Shown here piece after piece: positions 17,180 to 28,100 of a DNA stretch of 64,000 nt (positions are counted from its first letter, which is position 1; each line of letters starts with the position of its first letter). The position numbers were made by a program, and so were the translations under genes. This DNA comes from Flavobacterium sp. HSC-32F16 (GTDB lineage Bacteria > Bacteroidota > Bacteroidia > Flavobacteriales > Flavobacteriaceae). The notes under the pieces are model-generated. The model searched no databases. It was not told where the DNA came from and was given only the letters and a program-made list of their open reading frames with translations. Location of the stretch: the NCBI RefSeq assembly GCF_024171645.1, contig NZ_JALKAC010000006.1:285107-349106 (forward strand). The letters are read 5' to 3'.

Positions 17180-18412
17180 ATGAAATTACTTTTTAGTCTT
17201 TTTTTCTCTTTGTCTTTTCTTTTTCTCCATTCTAAAACAATAAAAGTGGGGCAGAATAATGCTGTAAAAACAGTAAAAAAAGCGATAGAACTTGCAGTGC
17301 CCGGCGATACTATTTTTGTCTATAATGGTGTATACAAAGAAGGAAATATAATTGTAGATAAAAGAATAACCCTGATTGGAAAAGATTTTCCTGTTCTGGA
17401 CGGGGAAATGAAATATGAAGTAGTTTCGATTAAAGCCGACAGTGTAATTTTCTCTGGATTTAAAGTTATTAATTCCGGTTATGCATCGCTTAATGATCCT
17501 TGCGGGATTAAAGTGTACAACAAAACCGGGGTTATTATAAAAGATAATATTCTGGAGAATAATTTTTTTGGAATTTACATTCAAAAAGGAACGAGCTGCC
17601 TTATAAAAAATAACACCATAAAAGCTTTTCAAAAAGAAGAACAGCGCATTGGCAACGGAATTCATTGCTGGAAAAGCGAAGAAATGCAGATTATTGGAAA
17701 CAGAATTTCGGGACATCGTGATGGTATTTATTTTGAATTTGTTTCTAATTCAGTTATCTGGAGAAACATTTCCAAAGCAAATATCCGGTACGGGCTCCAT
17801 TTTATGTTTTCTAATGATGATGCCTACATTTCGAATGTTTTTAAAAATAATGGGGCAGGAGTGGCTGTAATGTTTACCAAAAATGTAAAAATGTTTAATA
17901 ATTATTTTGAAGAAAATTGGGGTGACGCGGCGTATGGTTTATTGCTGAAAGAAATCGCAGACAGTTATATTTTGGGAAATAAATTTGTTCGTAACACATC
18001 TGGAATTTATATGGAAGGAACGAGCAGAGTTACGCTTTCGCGGAATATATTTAAAGATAACGGCTGGGGAATGAAAATTCAGGCGAGTTGTATGGACAAT
18101 GAAATTTCGTATAATAATTTCCTTGCCAATACTTTTGATATCAGCACTAACGGAAGTCTTGTCCTCAACCATTTTAATAACAATTATTGGGATAAATATG
18201 ATGGTTATGATCTTAACCGGGACGGAATTGGCGATGTGCCTTTTCATCCGCTGAGTCTTTTTGCGGTTCTTACCGAAAATAATCCTTCGGCTATGCTTTT
18301 ATTCAGAAGTTTTATGATCACGCTTTTGGATAAGTCCGAAAAGATTCTGCCCAGTATCACTCCGGATAATTTTATAGATAAAACCCCCGAAATGAAATCT
18401 CTAGCCTTATGA
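17180..18412 (+). CDS. nosD: NosZ maturation protein NosD (periplasmic beta-helix)
   Basis: 410 residues with a signal peptide (1-18) and a right-handed parallel beta-helix of the carbohydrate-binding/sugar-hydrolase type, seen as repeated N-x-I / G-I-Y / N-N-x-F rungs (DNILENNFFGIYIQ, NRISGHRDGIYFE, NYFEENWGDAAYG). The C-terminus has NNYWDKYDGYDLNRDGIGDVP, typical of NosD. It works with the NosFY transporter in building the CuZ site of NosZ, probably on the sulfur side. Its stop overlaps the nosF start by 4 nt. Confidence 0.93.
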   Translation: MKLLFSLFFSLSFLFLHSKTIKVGQNNAVKTVKKAIELAVPGDTIFVYNGVYKEGNIIVDKRITLIGKDFPVLDGEMKYEVVSIKADSVIFSGFKVINSGYASLNDPCGIKVYNKTGVIIKDNILENNFFGIYIQKGTSCLIKNNTIKAFQKEEQRIGNGIHCWKSEEMQIIGNRISGHRDGIYFEFVSNSVIWRNISKANIRYGLHFMFSNDDAYISNVFKNNGAGVAVMFTKNVKMFNNYFEENWGDAAYGLLLKEIADSYILGNKFVRNTSGIYMEGTSRVTLSRNIFKDNGWGMKIQASCMDNEISYNNFLANTFDISTNGSLVLNHFNNNYWDKYDGYDLNRDGIGDVPFHPLSLFAVLTENNPSAMLLFRSFMITLLDKSEKILPSITPDNFIDKTPEMKSLAL

Positions 18413-19131
18413 TTACACTAAAAAATATAAATAAAAAATTTGGAAAGCTTCAGGTGTTACAAAATGTAAATCTGGAATTTAAGGCAGGAGAATGCATTGC
18501 ATTAATTGGCCCTAACGGCTGCGGAAAAACAACTTTGATTAAATCGGTTTTAGGAATGGTTCTGCCAGATAACGGTGATATTTTGTTTCATGATCAATCT
18601 ATTTTAAAAGAGTTTGAATATAGAAATAAAATTGGTTATATGCCTCAAATTGGCCGTTATCCCGACAACATGACTATTGAGCAGATTATTGTCATGATCA
18701 AGCAGATTAGAAATTCAAAAGCAGTTCTGGATGAAGATTTGATTCAGGCTTTTAAACTTGATAAAATGAAAGACAAACAGATGCGAACGCTTTCAGGCGG
18801 AACCACTCAAAAGGTAAGCGCAACTCTGGCTTTTCTTTTTAATCCTGATGTTTTGATATTGGATGAACCTACTGCGGGATTAGATCCGCTGGCTTCTGAA
18901 ATTTTGAAGGAAAAAATCATTAAAGAAAAAAACAACAGAAAATTAATCTTGATTACTTCACATTTACTGAGCGAACTCGATGATATGATTACGCAGATTA
19001 TTTTTATGCAGGATGGAAAAGTTCATTTTCATAAAACTATAAAAGATCTTCTGGAATCAACCGGAGAGCAGAAAATATCTAAAGCAATTGCCAAAATTTT
19101 AAAAGAAAAACAGCATGAACAGGATTATTAA
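18409..19131 (+). CDS. nosF: NosF ABC transporter ATPase
   Basis: 240 residues. Walker A GPNGCGKTT (about 34-42), signature LSGGTTQKVS, Walker B VLILDEPTAGLDP and the switch His in LITSHLLSE. ATPase of the NosDFY complex needed for NosZ CuZ assembly. It overlaps nosD by 4 nt and nosY by 17 nt, indicating translational coupling. Confidence 0.94.
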   Translation: MITLKNINKKFGKLQVLQNVNLEFKAGECIALIGPNGCGKTTLIKSVLGMVLPDNGDILFHDQSILKEFEYRNKIGYMPQIGRYPDNMTIEQIIVMIKQIRNSKAVLDEDLIQAFKLDKMKDKQMRTLSGGTTQKVSATLAFLFNPDVLILDEPTAGLDPLASEILKEKIIKEKNNRKLILITSHLLSELDDMITQIIFMQDGKVHFHKTIKDLLESTGEQKISKAIAKILKEKQHEQDY

Positions 19132-19882
19132 AATTGTTTTACTGGATATTCTCAAGAATAAAATTATTGTGAGTTATACGCTCATTTTAGCTTTGCTTTC
19201 CTGGGGATCTTTTGGACTTGAAGATAATTCTGCCAAAGGTTTATTAACAATACTAAATGTTATTTTATTTACGGTTCCATTAGTCTCGATACTTTTTTCG
19301 ACGATTTATATCTATAATAGTTCGGAATTTATTGAACTTTTATTAAGCCAGCCCATTAAAAGAAAGAAAATCTGGCTGAGTTTGTTTACCGGACTTTCTA
19401 TTGCCATGATTTTGGCGTTTCTGCTGGGAGCCGGAATTCCGCTCTTGATTAATGCGCCTGATGCGGTTGGGTTTATGATGCTTTTGTCTGGATGTTTAAT
19501 TTCGGCTGTTTTTGTTTCTTTGGCTTTTTTAAGCTGTATTTTAACGAGAGATAAGGCAAAAGGAATTGGTTTGGCGATTATGTTTTGGCTGTATTTTGCC
19601 ATACTTTTTGATGCTATTGTGTTATTTTTGCTGTTTCAATTTGCAGAGTATCCAATTGAAGGAGCTATGGTTGGAGTAACGGCTTTGAGCCCAATAGATT
19701 TGGCCAGGATTCAAATATTAATGCATCTCGATCAATCGGCATTAATGGGATATACAGGAGCCATTTTTAAAGATTTTTTTGGAACAACAATCGGATTAAT
19801 TATTTCTTTCCTTTTGCTGCTATTATGGATTGTTGTACCGTTTTTTATCTCAATAAGAAAATTTAATAAAAAAGATCTCTAA
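19115..19882 (+). CDS. nosY: NosY ABC transporter permease
   Basis: 255 residues with six predicted transmembrane helices, starting MNRIIKIVLLDILKNKIIVSY, and the cytoplasmic EFIELLLSQPIKRKKIWLS coupling region characteristic of NosY/ABC-2 permeases. Membrane partner of NosF. Last nos gene; the haemoglobin gene starts 39 bp later. Confidence 0.92.
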   Translation: MNRIIKIVLLDILKNKIIVSYTLILALLSWGSFGLEDNSAKGLLTILNVILFTVPLVSILFSTIYIYNSSEFIELLLSQPIKRKKIWLSLFTGLSIAMILAFLLGAGIPLLINAPDAVGFMMLLSGCLISAVFVSLAFLSCILTRDKAKGIGLAIMFWLYFAILFDAIVLFLLFQFAEYPIEGAMVGVTALSPIDLARIQILMHLDQSALMGYTGAIFKDFFGTTIGLIISFLLLLLWIVVPFFISIRKFNKKDL

Positions 19883-19921
19883 CGTTTTTTTGTTTAAGAA
19901 AAGAAATATTTAAAAGAGAAT

Positions 19922-20293
19922 ATGAAAACCGACATTAGAAATAAAGAAGATATCAAAATATTGGTAGATGCTTTTTATCAAAAAATTCAAACAGATGCGA
20001 CTATTGGCTATTTATTTACTAAAGTGGCTCTTGTAAATTGGGAAAAACATCTGCCTATTATGTATGATTTTTGGGATAATATTCTTTTTCATACCGGAAA
20101 TTTTGAGGGAAACCCAATGATGAAACATCGCCTGCTGAATGATAAAAGCACTTTAAGTGAAACTCACTTTTTACACTGGACTAAATTATGGAGAAAAACA
20201 GTTGATGACTTGTTTGAAGGACAGAAGGCTGATGAGGTTAAGATCAGAGCCAAAAATATTGCAAAAGCAATGATGAATAAAGTGGTTAAATAA
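19922..20293 (+). CDS. Group III truncated haemoglobin
   Basis: 123 residues. Two-over-two globin of the group III type, with LVDAFYQKIQTDATIGYLF at the start, the helix E/F region MYDFWDNILF and the proximal-His region NPMMKHRLLN. Such globins are linked to NO, nitrite or O2 chemistry, and this gene follows nosY on the same strand and ends at a strong terminator, so it is probably co-expressed with the nos cluster. Confidence 0.88.
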   Translation: MKTDIRNKEDIKILVDAFYQKIQTDATIGYLFTKVALVNWEKHLPIMYDFWDNILFHTGNFEGNPMMKHRLLNDKSTLSETHFLHWTKLWRKTVDDLFEGQKADEVKIRAKNIAKAMMNKVVK

Positions 20294-20295
20294 AG

Positions 20296-20325
20296 AAAAC
20301 GGGAACTTTAAAAGTTCCCGTTTTT
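20296..20325. terminator. Strong bidirectional terminator
   Basis: AAAACGGGAACTTT (20296-20309) pairs with 20311-20324, flanked by A's on the left and T's on the right, so it works in both directions. It ends the nos-haemoglobin transcript and any transcript coming from the regulator side. Confidence 0.85.
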
Positions 20326-20371
20326 CGTTTGAATGTTATTAAATTGAATCAATAATTTTCTTTAACCTTTA

Positions 20372-20416
20372 CAAAGAAAGAGAAACCATTTTTTAAGAAA
20401 TATGATCTGAATCATA
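20372..20416 (-). promoter_or_regulatory. Third Fnr-like operator with a minus-strand -7 element
   Basis: Perfect dyad TATGAT-CTGA-ATCATA at 20401-20416. On the minus strand TTTCTTTG (20372-20379) matches TAnnTTTG at 5 of 6 fixed positions and is again centred exactly 33 bp away. No gene lies downstream on that strand before the terminator at 20296-20325, so the possible product is a short RNA of about 70 nt. Equally, the dyad may only be a binding site. Confidence 0.45.
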
Positions 20417-20453
20417 CTTTATTATTTTTAAACTAAACAGTAAACGGAATGCG

Positions 20454-21050
20454 TTAGTAAAACAATTTATGATCGATAATTTCAATTTTTTTGTTTTTGT
20501 TCATTAACGAAATGGTTCGAATAACAGTTTCGACGCGCAGTCCGGTAAAGTCTGCAATTTCCTGTCTTGTGTAAGGAATTTTCATTTTCTGGGAAGGTTT
20601 GCTGTTATGCTGTCTTTTTAAATTATCCAGAAAATACTGAATGCGATATTCGGGCTTATGGTTTATTATATTTTTTGAGAAAACAATTTTATTGTAGATT
20701 TTCCAGGCAAAGAGTTTTAGAACCCGGGATTGTATTTCAGGATTTTCTTCAAGAAGTGAAAAGAAATTGGTTTTGGATAGTTTTAAAATTACACAGTCAG
20801 TTTGAGCAGCGGCAGAAGCAGGATAGGGCTGATCAATAAATAGGGGCGGTTCGCCAAAACTATTTCCTTCATTAAAAACACCAATAGTAAGATCTTTACC
20901 ATCTTCATTGGTATAACTCATTTTTACAGTGCCTTCTAAAATTTGATAATAAGAAAGGGGCGGGTCATTCTCGAAAAAGATGACGGCATGTTTGGGTATT
21001 TTTTTTGCAACGGCTCCCCAGGTATAAAGTAAATCAGTATCAATATGCAT
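20454..21050 (-). CDS. Crp/Fnr-family transcriptional regulator
   Basis: 198 residues. Residues 1-115 are a cyclic-nucleotide-binding-like beta-roll (GNSFGEPPLFIDQPYPASAAA); the C-terminus has a winged helix with TRQEIADFTGLRVETVIRTISLM, where the R-x-E-x-x-x-R recognition helix is like that of FNR/CRP. It has only one Cys (TDCVILKL), so it lacks the Fe-S cluster of true FNR and may be a DNR/NNR-type NO or redox sensor. Its position beside nos genes and the shared TGAT-N4-ATCA dyads make it the likely regulator of the anaerobic block. Confidence 0.88.
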   Translation of the reverse strand: MHIDTDLLYTWGAVAKKIPKHAVIFFENDPPLSYYQILEGTVKMSYTNEDGKDLTIGVFNEGNSFGEPPLFIDQPYPASAAAQTDCVILKLSKTNFFSLLEENPEIQSRVLKLFAWKIYNKIVFSKNIINHKPEYRIQYFLDNLKRQHNSKPSQKMKIPYTRQEIADFTGLRVETVIRTISLMNKNKKIEIIDHKLFY

Positions 21051-21074
21051 TTGTCGACAATTTCTGCAATTAAA

Positions 21075-21091
21075 AATGATTGAGAATCATT
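21075..21091 (-). promoter_or_regulatory. Perfect inverted repeat upstream of the Crp/Fnr gene
   Basis: AATGATT-GAG-AATCATT, 25 nt upstream of the start codon. Half-sites contain TGATT/AATCA, but the spacing is one base wider than in the three TATGAT-N4-ATCATA sites and no -7 element lies 33 bp away. It may be an autoregulatory site or a site for another protein. Confidence 0.4.
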
Positions 21092-21217
21092 CCCTTTTTT
21101 ACTAAATCCTCCTCAAGAAGATCTTTAGTATTAGAAACAAAGGAAAGTAAATGCCTAAAATTAAAATATGATAAATGTTAGGTTTTGAGAACTTTAAAAT
21201 TTGAAATTGATTTAAAT

Positions 21218-21255
21218 AAAAAAGCTGCTCAAAATTAATTGAACAGCTTTTTTTT
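21218..21255 (-). terminator. Terminator of the adhesin/barrel operon
   Basis: Hairpin with AAAAGCTG and CAGCTTTT arms (one bulge each side) and T's following in the minus direction, 15 bp after the beta-barrel gene. Confidence 0.75.
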
Positions 21256-21269
21256 AAAGCAGTATGAAA

Positions 21270-22103
21270 TTAACGTATTGCGAATCTTATTTTTAAGCCG
21301 TAAGAAACTAATCTCATGTTTCTTGCCACTCCAGAATCAAATACACTGTTGTATTGTAGTTCTACAGGTAATTCAGAGTTGTATTGAACCAGATTTTTAC
21401 TTTCTTTTTTATCGTAAATATCATTCAAACCATAATCTAAATAGGCTCCAATGTAGATTGAATTCCTGTTTCCTAATTCCTGTTTTAAACCTGTTTCAAA
21501 AGTTGCAGAATAGGAAACTTTTGTATCAAGATCTCTTTCAGGAGTTTTTAGGTCATTAACATTAGCAAAACCGGCAAAAGCAGGACTGAATAATTCTACA
21601 TTATACTGCGGATAATAACCGCTTGTTGTACTGTTTGCAATTGTTGACTGATAAGTACCACTTGAAGCAAATCCTATTTTAGCTCCGGCCGCAACATACA
21701 ATTTTGAGGTACCCGGAGTTTCAAACTGAATATTTAGGGGAACATTTATGTATGTTAGTTTTTGCTCTTCTCTTAAATTAGTAAGCCTGTATCTAAATTG
21801 AAAAGCTTCATTTTCTGCATCTACAGTGTTGTATTGTCCGTAAATATAACCAGACTTTGAGTCAGAAGTATAAGTTTGGTATTCAACACCAACTCCTAAA
21901 CTCACACCTTCATTTAAATAGTAAGAATAGCGAAGACCGGCATTAACACCATTTCCAGGAACATAATTTACGCCGGAAGATTTTATAAACGAAAACGGAC
22001 CGCCCAATGAAATAGAAAATTCCTGTTTTTTATCCTGACCATAACTATGAGTTGCAGCAAATAAAGCAGCAATAATGGCGAGTGATTTTATATATTTTTT
22101 CAT
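21270..22103 (-). CDS. Outer-membrane beta-barrel protein (PorT-like family)
   Basis: 277 residues with a signal peptide (1-22) and an eight-stranded-type barrel pattern, e.g. GVNAGLRYSYYLNEGVSLGVGVEYQTY and the final aromatic strand RLVSYGLKIRFAIR. This generic Bacteroidota barrel group is annotated as PorT-family or outer-membrane beta-barrel. It is the last gene after the giant adhesin, separated by a strong hairpin, and could anchor or help display the adhesin; it is not a PorP/SprF-type protein by length. Specific function unknown. Confidence 0.75.
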   Translation of the reverse strand: MKKYIKSLAIIAALFAATHSYGQDKKQEFSISLGGPFSFIKSSGVNYVPGNGVNAGLRYSYYLNEGVSLGVGVEYQTYTSDSKSGYIYGQYNTVDAENEAFQFRYRLTNLREEQKLTYINVPLNIQFETPGTSKLYVAAGAKIGFASSGTYQSTIANSTTSGYYPQYNVELFSPAFAGFANVNDLKTPERDLDTKVSYSATFETGLKQELGNRNSIYIGAYLDYGLNDIYDKKESKNLVQYNSELPVELQYNSVFDSGVARNMRLVSYGLKIRFAIR

Positions 22104-22118
22104 CTTAATTTTTAATTA

Positions 22119-22148
22119 TGCCGGCACTGTTTTTTAATAGTGCCGGCA
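22119..22148 (-). other. Strong intercistronic GC-rich hairpin
   Basis: TGCCGGCACT (22119-22128) pairs perfectly with 22139-22148 over a 10-nt loop. It is unusually GC-rich for this DNA and lacks a T-run on the minus strand. Likely an mRNA processing or stability element between the 6.7-kb adhesin message and the barrel gene. Confidence 0.55.
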
Positions 22149-22155
22149 GGTTTAT

Positions 22156-25100
22156 CTATTTTACAATTACTTTGAAAGATTTTTTTACGTTTGGAGTTTC
22201 AAGAACTACCATAAGTATATTACTCTCGATTGTTTGAGGTAATTGTATTTCAGTTAATGCTGATGAAGATTGAACAGTTTTAATCAACTGGCCTGATACA
22301 GAATAAAGACTGATTTGCATATTATTTAATTCTTCCTGAGGGAAATCAGCTTCAATAGTGATTGCTTTTCCAGTTTGAATTGGGTTTGGATACAATTTAG
22401 CCTGAAGTGAGTTGGTAAGTGTAACTCTGCCAGAACAAGTCTGTAATACTTTACCATCTTTTGTTGTCATTTTAACGCTGTAATCAGCTGTAGGATCTAA
22501 AGGTGTATTTACACTTTCACTTGCCGAATAATATTGACCAGTTCCTATTAATTGTCCGTTTTTAAACCATTGGTAAGCTACAAATTCATAACCGCCGTTA
22601 GTTGCTGGATTATTGTTTACAAGAAGTACATTGTTAAACTTCTGACGAACAATATCAAAGAATCCGAATGGTTTTTCAACAGTAATAGAATACGTAGCAG
22701 TTAAACTTCCATCTTCTGATTTTATAGTCACATTTTGATTGTAAATTCCAGGTTTTGGAGTTTGAATAGTGAAATTAGCAGAAGGAGTAATAATAGCATT
22801 TGATTCATTTAAGATTGAAATAGCTGGATTATTTTCAGAACATGTCATGACATGTGTAATGTTTTTTCCAGGATTTTCAAAAACTGTCGATCCTATTGTA
22901 ATTCTCTTAACATCGATATTGTTGTTTAAGATTACCAATAATTGAGAAACATCTGCAGCAGCTAGATAATTAGCATTTCCAGCTTGATGTGCGGTAATGG
23001 TTACTTCTCCGGATCTCAGCATATTTACAACACCAGCTGCAGAAACATTAGCAGGAGGCAGGGCAGATGTATAAGTAAAGGTATAATCTACCGGTAAATT
23101 TGAACTTGCCGTTGCAGTTAAATTGAAAGTATTATTTAATCCAAGTGTTTTAATGGCAATTGGACTGAATGTAATAGTTTGCGGTGCTTTATTAATAACC
23201 AGATTAGCAGTAAGAGTTTTTGGAGAACAATTAGGCGAACTAGCTGAAGGTGTTATTACAGCAGTTACCACATACGTTCCTGCATTTACAGATGTGTTAT
23301 TTGCAGAATAAGTAACCGCAGCTCCTGTTGGAAGATTTGCAACCTGAAGAGGATGCGCATTTCCATCATAAGTTACTGATGCATTACTGAAAGTTACTAA
23401 ATCAAGAGGTGAAGCTAATACTTTTACCGCTTGAGTTTGATTCGTAATGTTTCCGTTTCCGTCATCGTATGTCCATGTAATAGCGTAAGTTCCTTCGGCA
23501 TTATAAGTTAAAGGATCTGTTGTTGTTCCATTAATAGTTCCTGCACAATTGTCTATTGCAGTTGGAATTGCAATTTCTGATGCTAGAACAGAGCAATAGT
23601 TTGTAATCTCTGGAAGTACAGCGACAGTAGGTACAGGTGCTGTTACATCTTGAGTTGTACCAATCGTAACGGATTGGGTTGTAAAACATCCGTTTGCATC
23701 TGTAACGGTTACAGTATACGTATTTGGACTCAATCCTGAAGCTGTTGCCGCAGTTCCACCTGATGGAGACCAAGAATAAGTATAAGATGAAGTTCCTCCT
23801 GAAGCCGTTACTGTTGCAGTTCCGTCATTTGCACCATTACAAGAAACATCAGTTTTAGATGTTATTGCACTCAGCACAACAGGTTCAGCTATAGTAACCG
23901 CTGCTGTTGTCTGGCATGTATTAGCATCTTGTATCGTTACGATATAAGTTCCTGCTGCAAGACCTGTTGCTGTTGCTGCAGTTCCTCCAGTTGGTGCCCA
24001 TACATACGAATAAGTTCCAGTTCCTCCTGTCGCATTTACAGTTGCATTTCCGTTTGAACCGCCGTTGCATGAAACATCAGTTTTTGATGTTGTTGCCGCA
24101 AGAACTGCAGGTTGTGTAATTGTAAAACTTTGAGTTTTTGAACATAAGTTAGCATCTGTAACAGTTACTGTGTAAGTTCCTGCAGCAAGACTTGTTGCTG
24201 TTGCAGCAGTTCCTCCAGAAGGTGCCCATGAGTAAGTATAAGCTCCTGTGCCTCCGATAACCGTAACACTTGCAGATCCATTTGCTCCTCCATTACAAGA
24301 AACGTTTGTTTGTGAATTTGCCGTTACTACAAGATCTGCAGGTTCTGTGATTGTAAAGTTTTTAACAATAGAACAACCATTTCCAGAAGTAATAGTTACG
24401 GAATAATTACCAGCAGTTAGGTTAGATGCAGTATCTGCATTTCCTCCAGCTGGAGACCAAACATAAGTAAATGGTCCGGGTGCACCGCTAGGAATTACAG
24501 AAGCAGATCCTGTATTTGCACCATTACATAAAATATCAGTTTGAGATGTAGCAGCAACTAAAGTATTAGTTGTAGTAATAGTAAAGGTTTTTGTTATTGT
24601 ACATCCATTTCCATCTGTAATAACTACACTATGATTTCCTGCTGTTAATCCAGTTGCTATTTGTGTAGAAGCGCCATTTGGAGACCATAAATAAGTATAT
24701 GGAGTAGTACCGCCGGAAGGACTTACTGCAGCCTGGCCGCCAGTTGAACAAGTTGCATTGATCTGGCTTTGTGATGCGTTTAACGGAGAAGGCTGCATAA
24801 TTGTAAAGTTTTGAGTGATAAAACATCCGTTATCATCTGTAATTAGACAGCTGTAATTTCCTGCTGTTAAACCACTTGCTGTAGCAGCAGTTCCTCCAGA
24901 AGGAGACCATACATACGTATAATTAGGTGTACCTCCAGAAACTGTTACAGTAGCAGTTCCAGTAGCACCACCGTTACAAAGCACATTAGTTTGTGAAGGA
25001 GTAACCGATAAAACGGCAGGCTGTGTAATAGTAAAACTTTGTGTAGTCTGACATGCATTAGCATCAGTAACCGTTACTGTGTAAATTCCTACTGCCAAAC

Positions 25101-28100
25101 CTGATGCTGTTGCAGCATTTCCTCCTGTAGGTGACCAAGAATAAGTGCGTGCACCTGTTCCTCCTGTAACGGCTACAGTTGCATAACCATTTGTTCCTCC
25201 ATTACAAGAAACATTAGTTTGAGAACCAACGCTTGCAACTAGAGCGTCAGGTTGTGTAATTGTGAAGCTTTGTGTAGACTGACATAAATTTGCATCCGTA
25301 ACCGTTACGGTATATGTTCCTGCAGAAAGACCACTTGCTGTAGCGTTTGTACCTCCAGAAGGCGCCCATGAATAAGTACGCGCGCCAGTTCCTCCAGTCA
25401 CTGCTACAGTTGCTGTACCATTAGCTCCTCCACTACAAGAAACATTGGTTTGAGAACCAAAACTTGCTGTTAGAACAGGAGGTTGTGTAATTGTAAAGCT
25501 TTGTGTAGTCTGACATAAATTGGCATCCGTAATTGTAACTGTATATGTTCCAGCAGCAAGACCTGAAGCTGTAGCAGCAGTTCCTCCAGATGGAGCCCAT
25601 GAGTAAGTATAAGTTCCAGTTCCTCCTGAAGCAGAAACAGTTGCACTACCATTATTTTCTCCATTACAAGCAATATTTACTTGTGAGACTGGAGTTGCTG
25701 TAAGTGCAGCAGCCGGTTCTGTAATTGTAAATGATTGAGTTATCTGACAATTATTAGCATCTGTAATTGTTGCAATATAAGTTCCGGCAGTAAGTCCTGT
25801 AGCTGTAGCAGCAGTTCCTCCAGATGGAGCCCATGAGTAAGTATAAGTTCCAGTACCTCCTGTAACTGTTACACTTGCAGATCCCGTTGCAGCATTACGG
25901 CATAAAATATTTGTTTGAGATGGCGTAACTGATAACGCACTTGGCTGAGTAATATCAAAACTTTGTGTGGTTGTACAGGCATTTGCGTCCGTAACAGTAA
26001 CTATATACGTTCCTGCAGTAAGACCACTGGCTGTAGCTGCAGTTCCTCCAGATGGAGACCATGAATACGTGTATGACGGAGATCCTCCTGTTACATTTAC
26101 TGTAGCACTACCATTTGCACCACTGTTACAGCTTACATTGTTAATAGTTCCTTGTGAAGCAGTTAAAACGGGAGGCTGAGTTATAGTAAAGTTTAATACT
26201 TTTTCGCATAGAATTGCATCTGTGATGGTCACACTGTAGTTACCAGCTGTTAAATTGCTGATTGAAGAACTAGTTGCTCCATTTGTCCATAAGTAAGTAT
26301 AAGTGCCTATACCTCCAGATGGTGAAACAGATAAAGAACCAGTAGCACCTCCGCTGCAGGCAATATTAGTCTGAACTGAAGATGCCAGAATATTAGATAC
26401 TTTTAAGGTACCAGAGTTAGATGTAGCAGCAGGAGTACAGTTTCCAGTGGCAACTAAACGGTATTGATAATTATTAAGTGCTGCAGTTGCTCCTGTTATA
26501 GTAAGAGTTGAAGTAGTGGCACCAGAATAAACACCGCCATTTGCAACATTAGTAAAACCTGAACCATTATTTACCTGCCATTGATAACCTGTTGCATTTA
26601 AAGCAGTACCACTAAAAGTAGTATTTGAGTTAATACAAATAGAACTATCAACTGGCTGTGCTGTAATAGACGGAGCTGAATTAACTGTTAAAGAGACGTC
26701 GTTTGAAGTAACATCCGGAGTACATGAACCTGTTGCAATAACTCTGTAAAGGTAACCGCTTAATCCGGCCGTTGCTCCTGTAATAGTAAGAGTTGCAGTA
26801 GTTGCACCAGCATACGGAGCACCATTTGTAATATTAGTAAAACCAGAACCCGTGTTTACCTGCCACTGATATCCAGTTGCATTTGCGGCAACAGTAGAGA
26901 AAGTGGTATTAGCACCCGCACAAATCGTACTTGAAGACGGCTGAGATGTAATAGACGGAGCCACGTTAATATTAAGTGCAACGCCGTTTGAATTAACAGT
27001 AGGACAAGATCCAGATGCCGCTAATCTAAAAAGGTATCCGTTCATTCCTGCAGTAGCTCCTGTAATAGATAGAGTTGCAGTAGTTGCTCCAGAATAAACA
27101 CCGCCATTTGTAATGTTCACAAAACCAGAACCCGTATTTTCCTGCCATTGATATCCTGTTGCGTTTGCAGCTGCAGCAGTAAAAGAAGTATTACCACCTG
27201 CGCATACTCCGCTTGAAGAAGGCTGTGTTGTAAAAGTTATACCATTCACGCTTCCTGTTACCGCAACATTTTTAGTTACTATGTCTGTAGAAGAGATCGT
27301 GATATTACCTGAAGGTGTTCCTGTAGCTGTTGCTGCTAAACGAACATAAATAGTTTTAGTCGTTACAACACCTCCTACAGAAGGAAAAGATATATTATTA
27401 GTATAAATTCCTCCTGCCGATGTTGATATTTCAAATCCGGTTGGAGCAGAAATATCAAGGCTGGAAGTTAAACCGCCGGCTTGTGCAGTAAAGCTTTGAT
27501 CTGTAGATGCACCACCGCAGCTTGCAAAGGGGCTTAAAGAGGTTACAGATACTACAGAGCCTCCTGGCTGTGTTATATTTACGATTTGAGTTGTACTACA
27601 GCCTCCTGATCCATTTGGAGTACTGTCTGTAATAGTTACCGTATAAGTTCCTGCGGCAAGACCTGATGCAGTTGCACCAGTTCCACCAGCAGGAGACCAG
27701 GAATAGAAATAAGGAACTGTACCTCCGGAAACGCTGATAGTTGCTGAACCATTCGCACCTCCATAAACACTTACATTACTTTGTGATTGTATAGATGGTG
27801 CTATAGCAGTTGGTACAGTTAAAGTTGCTTCAGTAGTAGTTGCTGTTCCAGTACCTGTAGCTACACATCGATATTTGTAGGTATTCATTGTTGAAGCAGC
27901 ACCAGTTATGGTAAGCGTTGCTGTAGTTGCTCCGGTATATGGCGCACCATTTGCAATGTTATTAAATCCAGAACCCGTATTTACCTGCCATTGATAACCA
28001 GTAACATTACTAGCACCAGCAGTGAAAGTAGTATTAGCTCCCGGACATATAAGTCTGTCAACAGGATTAAGTGTAATAGTCGTAGGAGTGCTTAAAAATG

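Noticed and set aside
23531..27780. Regular ~228-bp repeats looked like a CRISPR-like or satellite array
   Set aside because: Units are in frame, encode SprB repeats of ~76 residues within one 2245-residue protein, and have no spacer structure.
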